This document shows positions 62,128 through 64,000 of a stretch of DNA of 64,000 nt, in pieces. Location: positions 10,360,091-10,424,090 of the forward strand of contig LS997564.1 in the NCBI GenBank assembly GCA_000469685.2, written 5' to 3'. How positions within the stretch are numbered: position 1 is the stretch's first letter; each line of letters opens with the position of its first letter. A program made the position numbers and the translations under genes. This DNA comes from Haemonchus contortus (Eukaryota; Nematoda; Chromadorea; Rhabditida; Trichostrongylidae). The notes beneath the pieces are model-generated. The model was not told the origin of the DNA. It saw only the letters and a list, made by a program, of their open reading frames with translations, and did not search any database.

Positions 62128-62474
62128 TAAGCGCTTTATAGTAAGTAGGATTTTTACGATTTTTACTCATGATTTACAGTTTGTAATAATGTTGGTAACC
62201 AGTTGAAGCAGTTCCCTAGATGTTTTTGTTTTTGCGGGTTCACTTCTGGTAACTCATATCAATAGAGTTGGTCAAACTGTTTCCAGGAGATCGCAATGAA
62301 CGCAGTGACAGAGGCGGGGATCGTAGCTACACGAGTAGCGCGGATCGTAGAAATCGTGGTTACGCAGGCTTTGGAAGTGGTGGTCCTGTTCGCGATCGTG
62401 GTCCACGCTTCACACCCGAGTCGACACGACCGCTGACCTCTTATAGAGACCTTGATGCGTTCCCAATTGATTGA
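53768..62474 (+). CDS. srrt: ARS2/Serrate RNA effector protein, 17 exons
   Basis: A partner of the nuclear cap-binding complex in microRNA and short-transcript processing. Exons: 53768-53850, 55363-55422, 55494-55575, 55631-55740, 55844-56013, 56121-56273, 56547-56653, 56725-56865, 56980-57102, 57222-57347, 57502-57559, 59917-60094, 60273-60363, 60482-60585, 60671-60824, 60902-61010, 62287-62474. Phases agree; 678 aa. It opens with an acidic then Arg-rich region ([15 protein letters not shown]). The conserved N-terminal core follows ([28 protein letters not shown], residues ~65-125), then an RRM-like region ([33 protein letters not shown], ~233-300). The zinc-finger segment [19 protein letters not shown] has Cys549, His565 and His570. 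It ends with the conserved YRDLDA motif followed by only FPID. The start lies 5 nt after an acceptor. Confidence 0.95.
53851..55362 (+). other. First intron of srrt (1.5 kb)
   Basis: Joins CGATCG (exon 1) to GTATGGTACG (exon 2), restoring an Arg codon. It contains candidate minus-strand exons at 54,578-55,278, listed separately. No transposon ends were recognised. Confidence 0.8.
54578..55278 (-). CDS. Candidate nested antisense gene in srrt intron 1
   Basis: Two frames on the minus strand can be joined by a 65-nt intron: 55066-55278 (ATG start, 71 codons) ending CATCAA before GTGATT, and 55000-54578 after the acceptor CGATTTAG, with phase kept. This gives 211 aa. The N terminus has a hydrophobic stretch ([17 protein letters not shown]) that could be a signal sequence. 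The second exon carries several Cys ([19 protein letters not shown]). I recognise no family. Support is the splice-compatible structure and the unusually long open frame for this DNA; it may be an unrelated relic or chance. Confidence 0.25.
57702..57886 (-). pseudogene. Mariner transposase 3' remnant
   Basis: On the minus strand the translation includes [11 protein letters not shown] and, after a frameshift, [18 protein letters not shown]. This matches the C-terminal end of mariner transposases (pattern ..LxxRWxKVIDxxGxY). It is followed by a terminal-repeat-like end written on the plus strand as TAGGTTGTTCGGAAAGAAAT from 57,702. I could not find a matching inverted repeat on the other side, so this is a truncated copy. 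Its terminal repeat differs from the mariner in gars-1, so it is a different subfamily. Confidence 0.8.
58328..58837. mobile_element. TTAA-flanked MITE, ~0.5 kb
   Basis: Left end TTAAAGGCATAGTTCACGAT (58,328) and the reverse complement of the right end, TTAAATGCACAGTTCACGAT (58,837 inward), match at 18 of 20 positions. Each end starts with TTAA, as expected for an element inserting at TTAA sites (piggyBac-like target preference). There is no transposase. The overlapping short frames on both strands at 58,341-58,558 look like by-products. Confidence 0.75.
59103..59500. mobile_element. Mutator-like MITE with 11-bp flanking repeats
   Basis: An 11-bp direct repeat CCCATGTATTT (59,103-59,113 and 59,490-59,500) brackets a 376-bp segment. 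Its ends are inverted: GGAACTTCTCCCCTA at 59,121-59,135 and the same sequence reverse-complemented at 59,470-59,484. Inside is a smaller hairpin (ATTGGAATTG / CAATTCCAAT, about 59,239-59,275). Long target duplications of 9-11 bp plus inverted ends suggest a Mutator-type non-autonomous element. Confidence 0.7.
61041..61233 (+). repeat. 96-bp tandem duplication
   Basis: Two nearly identical head-to-tail units beginning AGGCGGCTAYGCACGCTCTC and ending CTTTATCGGATTTA. They include an alternating CGCGCGCGC stretch and a GGGGCTCTAGCC block. Confidence 0.9.
61237..61640 (+). repeat. 127-bp tandem repeats with GC hairpins
   Basis: Three full units (starts near 61,237, 61,366 and 61,493) and a partial fourth (61,622). 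Each full unit has an AAACCCCGCCC...GTGGGCGGAGTC palindrome with a stem of at least six G-C pairs, then a CACCATRRG and a TTTGAACT block. Further single copies of the hairpin lie near 61,668, 61,820 and 61,963. Long ORFs across these units are artefacts of repetition. Confidence 0.9.
62095..62127 (+). repeat. (CAGA)n microsatellite
   Basis: About eight perfect CAGA units at the right end of the composite repeat. Confidence 0.95.
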
Positions 62475-64000
62475 ATGGTCTGTCCATAATTTATTTTTTT
62501 CGGTTATCTCATACTGTATTTCACATTTGAAAAGTATCGTTTCTAGTTTATGTTTACAGAATTGTTTTCCGTTTTTCTATATGAAGTAGTGATGTTTCTA
62601 CATTTCCACTGGTTACCGTTTTCATTGTTTGGTCGACAAGGTGTTCGGGAGAAGTTGTGAACTGCTCTGGTCTTTGTTCTGAGCTGACTGATAGTTTTGT
62701 GTCGATCCTTGCAGGACTAAGGTTAAGGGTTACTGATAGGTAAGTTAGGAACTACCAGCCCGGTATTCAATGCTGGAGATAAAGCTTAAAAGATCATGCA
62801 TGTACCGACCTTGGTTAGATATACATCGGCAGTTTTTATGATAAACTATTGTTCATCTATTTTGCCCCTTCGTGATTGTAACTCTAAAAAAATTGTTAAA
62901 TAAATCGTTGACGAAACTTGGAAAGTAACTATTTGGAATACGAGCAGATTCCAGCATAAGACAGGTGTGTCACAATATGTGTCAGAACACTGAACAGTTT
63001 CGTCCGGTAAGTTTTTTTTTTGCCTAATCAGTTGAGTTTATAATGAATTAGGGTTCTTCTAATATAAAATCTCCTCGAGATGTGCCTTGTTTTCGAGATG
63101 AACGCAGTTTAAGGCTTCAACTAGGAGTTCTCGCTGAATCCTGGCTCTTCCGTGCACTTCTAAATCCCTAAAACCACGACAAACCGTATTCAACCCGAAC
63201 CCAGACGCCACTCTCTGAGTGGGCAAGCTATGACGTTCCCAGTCGGAACCACTCTGAGACCATTTTTTGTGTTTAGATTGCACATGCGGACTTCGTAGCT
63301 GCTCCGTAATTAGATGGGTTCATCGTATCATTAGTCGTCTTCGGAATCAGATCAAGTTTCTAGAAGTGTTTGAAAGAAGACCACGTGGGCTGCAGTGTGA
63401 GTTTGAGGAAACGGTAATTAAAAAAGGAAGATCGACAATTGAAAAGAGATCGTTTTATATAGTGTCATTGGCTGTAGACAGTGAAATTTTGTATAATGTA
63501 CGTATGGAAGTGATGGGCGCTTTTGTCACTTCGACAAACCTCACCCAACAAAATCGTTTTGCGAAACTCGTAGAACGATATGTATTGCTTTGTGTGATAT
63601 GCATTATATAAGTGTTTTCCTATAAATTGATCCATATAAAGCACATTATTTGGGTATCTGGATGAATCTTATTCATTACCATTACCTAGAGGGTAGATCC
63701 AGTGAGTGGGATGGGTGAGAAATAGAGCATACGTGTGCTGCAATAGAACCGTACTCCTCAGTTGGCTCTTCAATATCCACAAACCCTCTTTACATATTCC
63801 AACAATATTTCAGGGTTTAAAAGACGCTAATGATGATAAGCAAGTTGTTCACGATCCTTGGATGTCGAGTATGTTAAATTTTAGATCTTGGTTCTGGTTC
63901 ATGGATACGGGAAAATTTGAGGAGTCAGTAATAAAGCCAACAATGGGAGAATCAGTGGTTGGCTTGGTTCGAATATAGTGTAAGACAGCTGCAAGGAGAC
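62475..64000. other. srrt 3' flank and unassigned sequence
   Basis: After the srrt stop there is a 3' UTR-like A+T-rich stretch with a poly(A) signal at 62,899-62,904. Beyond it, a plus-strand frame around 63,320-63,414 (WVHRIISRLRNQIKFLEVFE) ends at a good donor (ACG|gtaatt). Another short frame starts after an acceptor at 63,814 (atatttcag, then GLKDANDDKQVVHDPW). These could be exons of the next gene, but I recognise no family. A minus-strand frame at 63,059-63,283 is equally unassigned. Confidence 0.4.
62899..62904 (+). terminator. Poly(A) signal of srrt
   Basis: The first AATAAA on the plus strand after the srrt stop codon, 425 nt downstream, in an A+T-rich context. Confidence 0.55.

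Larger units (their letters stand above)
61016..62136 (+). mobile_element. Composite repeat in the last srrt intron
   Basis: 1,121 bp between two copies of TATAGTAAG (61,007-61,015 and 62,137-62,145). Inside are, in order, a 96-bp tandem pair, three and a part copies of a 127-bp unit, further G+C-rich sequence with GGGCGG hairpins, and a (CAGA)n tract. The left TATAGTAAG contains the srrt splice donor. Removing the segment with one copy of the repeat would leave an intron of about 150 bp. It may be one transposon with a target duplication, or the repeat could belong to the element end. Confidence 0.6.

Overview
The window is eukaryotic. Genes are split into many short exons of about 60-300 bp with GT...AG introns, acceptors are mostly of the ttttcag type, and DNA transposons and SINE-like repeats are scattered throughout. 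Protein similarity, gene order and repeat style point to a clade V nematode, most likely a strongylid (hookworm-like) parasite. The species is an inference; the nematode affiliation is firm.

Layout. 1-21,010 is a gene-poor stretch with no ORF I can support as a gene; it holds a foldback element (14.3-14.8 kb), SINE-like repeats (9.0, 10.4, 17.5 kb) and one well-formed tRNA-derived SINE with target-site duplication (20.6-20.8 kb). On the minus strand, reading from high to low coordinates, lie prp-19 (52,782-49,601), ulp-1 (48,605-38,400), an SLC25A15-type mitochondrial ornithine carrier (36,606-33,471) and gars-1, glycyl-tRNA synthetase (27,355-21,011). From memory this is the same order as C. 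elegans T10F2.4, T10F2.3, T10F2.2 and T10F2.1, so the block is conserved microsynteny. Diverging from prp-19 on the plus strand is srrt (ARS2/Serrate), 53,768-62,474. The last 1.5 kb is mostly unassigned.

I rebuilt the spliced models by hand and checked phase at every junction: gars-1 19 exons, 696 aa; ornithine carrier 9 exons, 296 aa; ulp-1 19 exons, 781 aa; srrt 17 exons, 678 aa; prp-19 11 exons, about 498 aa, but only if a 1-nt frameshift in exon 5 (near 51,482) is bridged. Several start codons sit 1-5 nt after a splice-acceptor consensus, as expected for spliced-leader trans-splicing.

Mobile DNA in introns. A complete-length mariner with perfect 28-bp terminal repeats but a dead transposase lies in a gars-1 intron. 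A srrt intron carries a mariner tail, a TTAA-flanked 0.5-kb MITE and a Mutator-like 376-bp MITE with 11-bp flanking repeats. The last srrt intron holds a 1.1-kb composite repeat flanked by a 9-bp direct repeat that includes the splice donor. The genes are housekeeping functions in translation, arginine/urea metabolism, deSUMOylation, splicing and capped-RNA processing. They share a neighbourhood rather than one pathway, although PRP-19 and ARS2 are both nuclear RNA-processing factors and share one 985-bp divergent upstream region.
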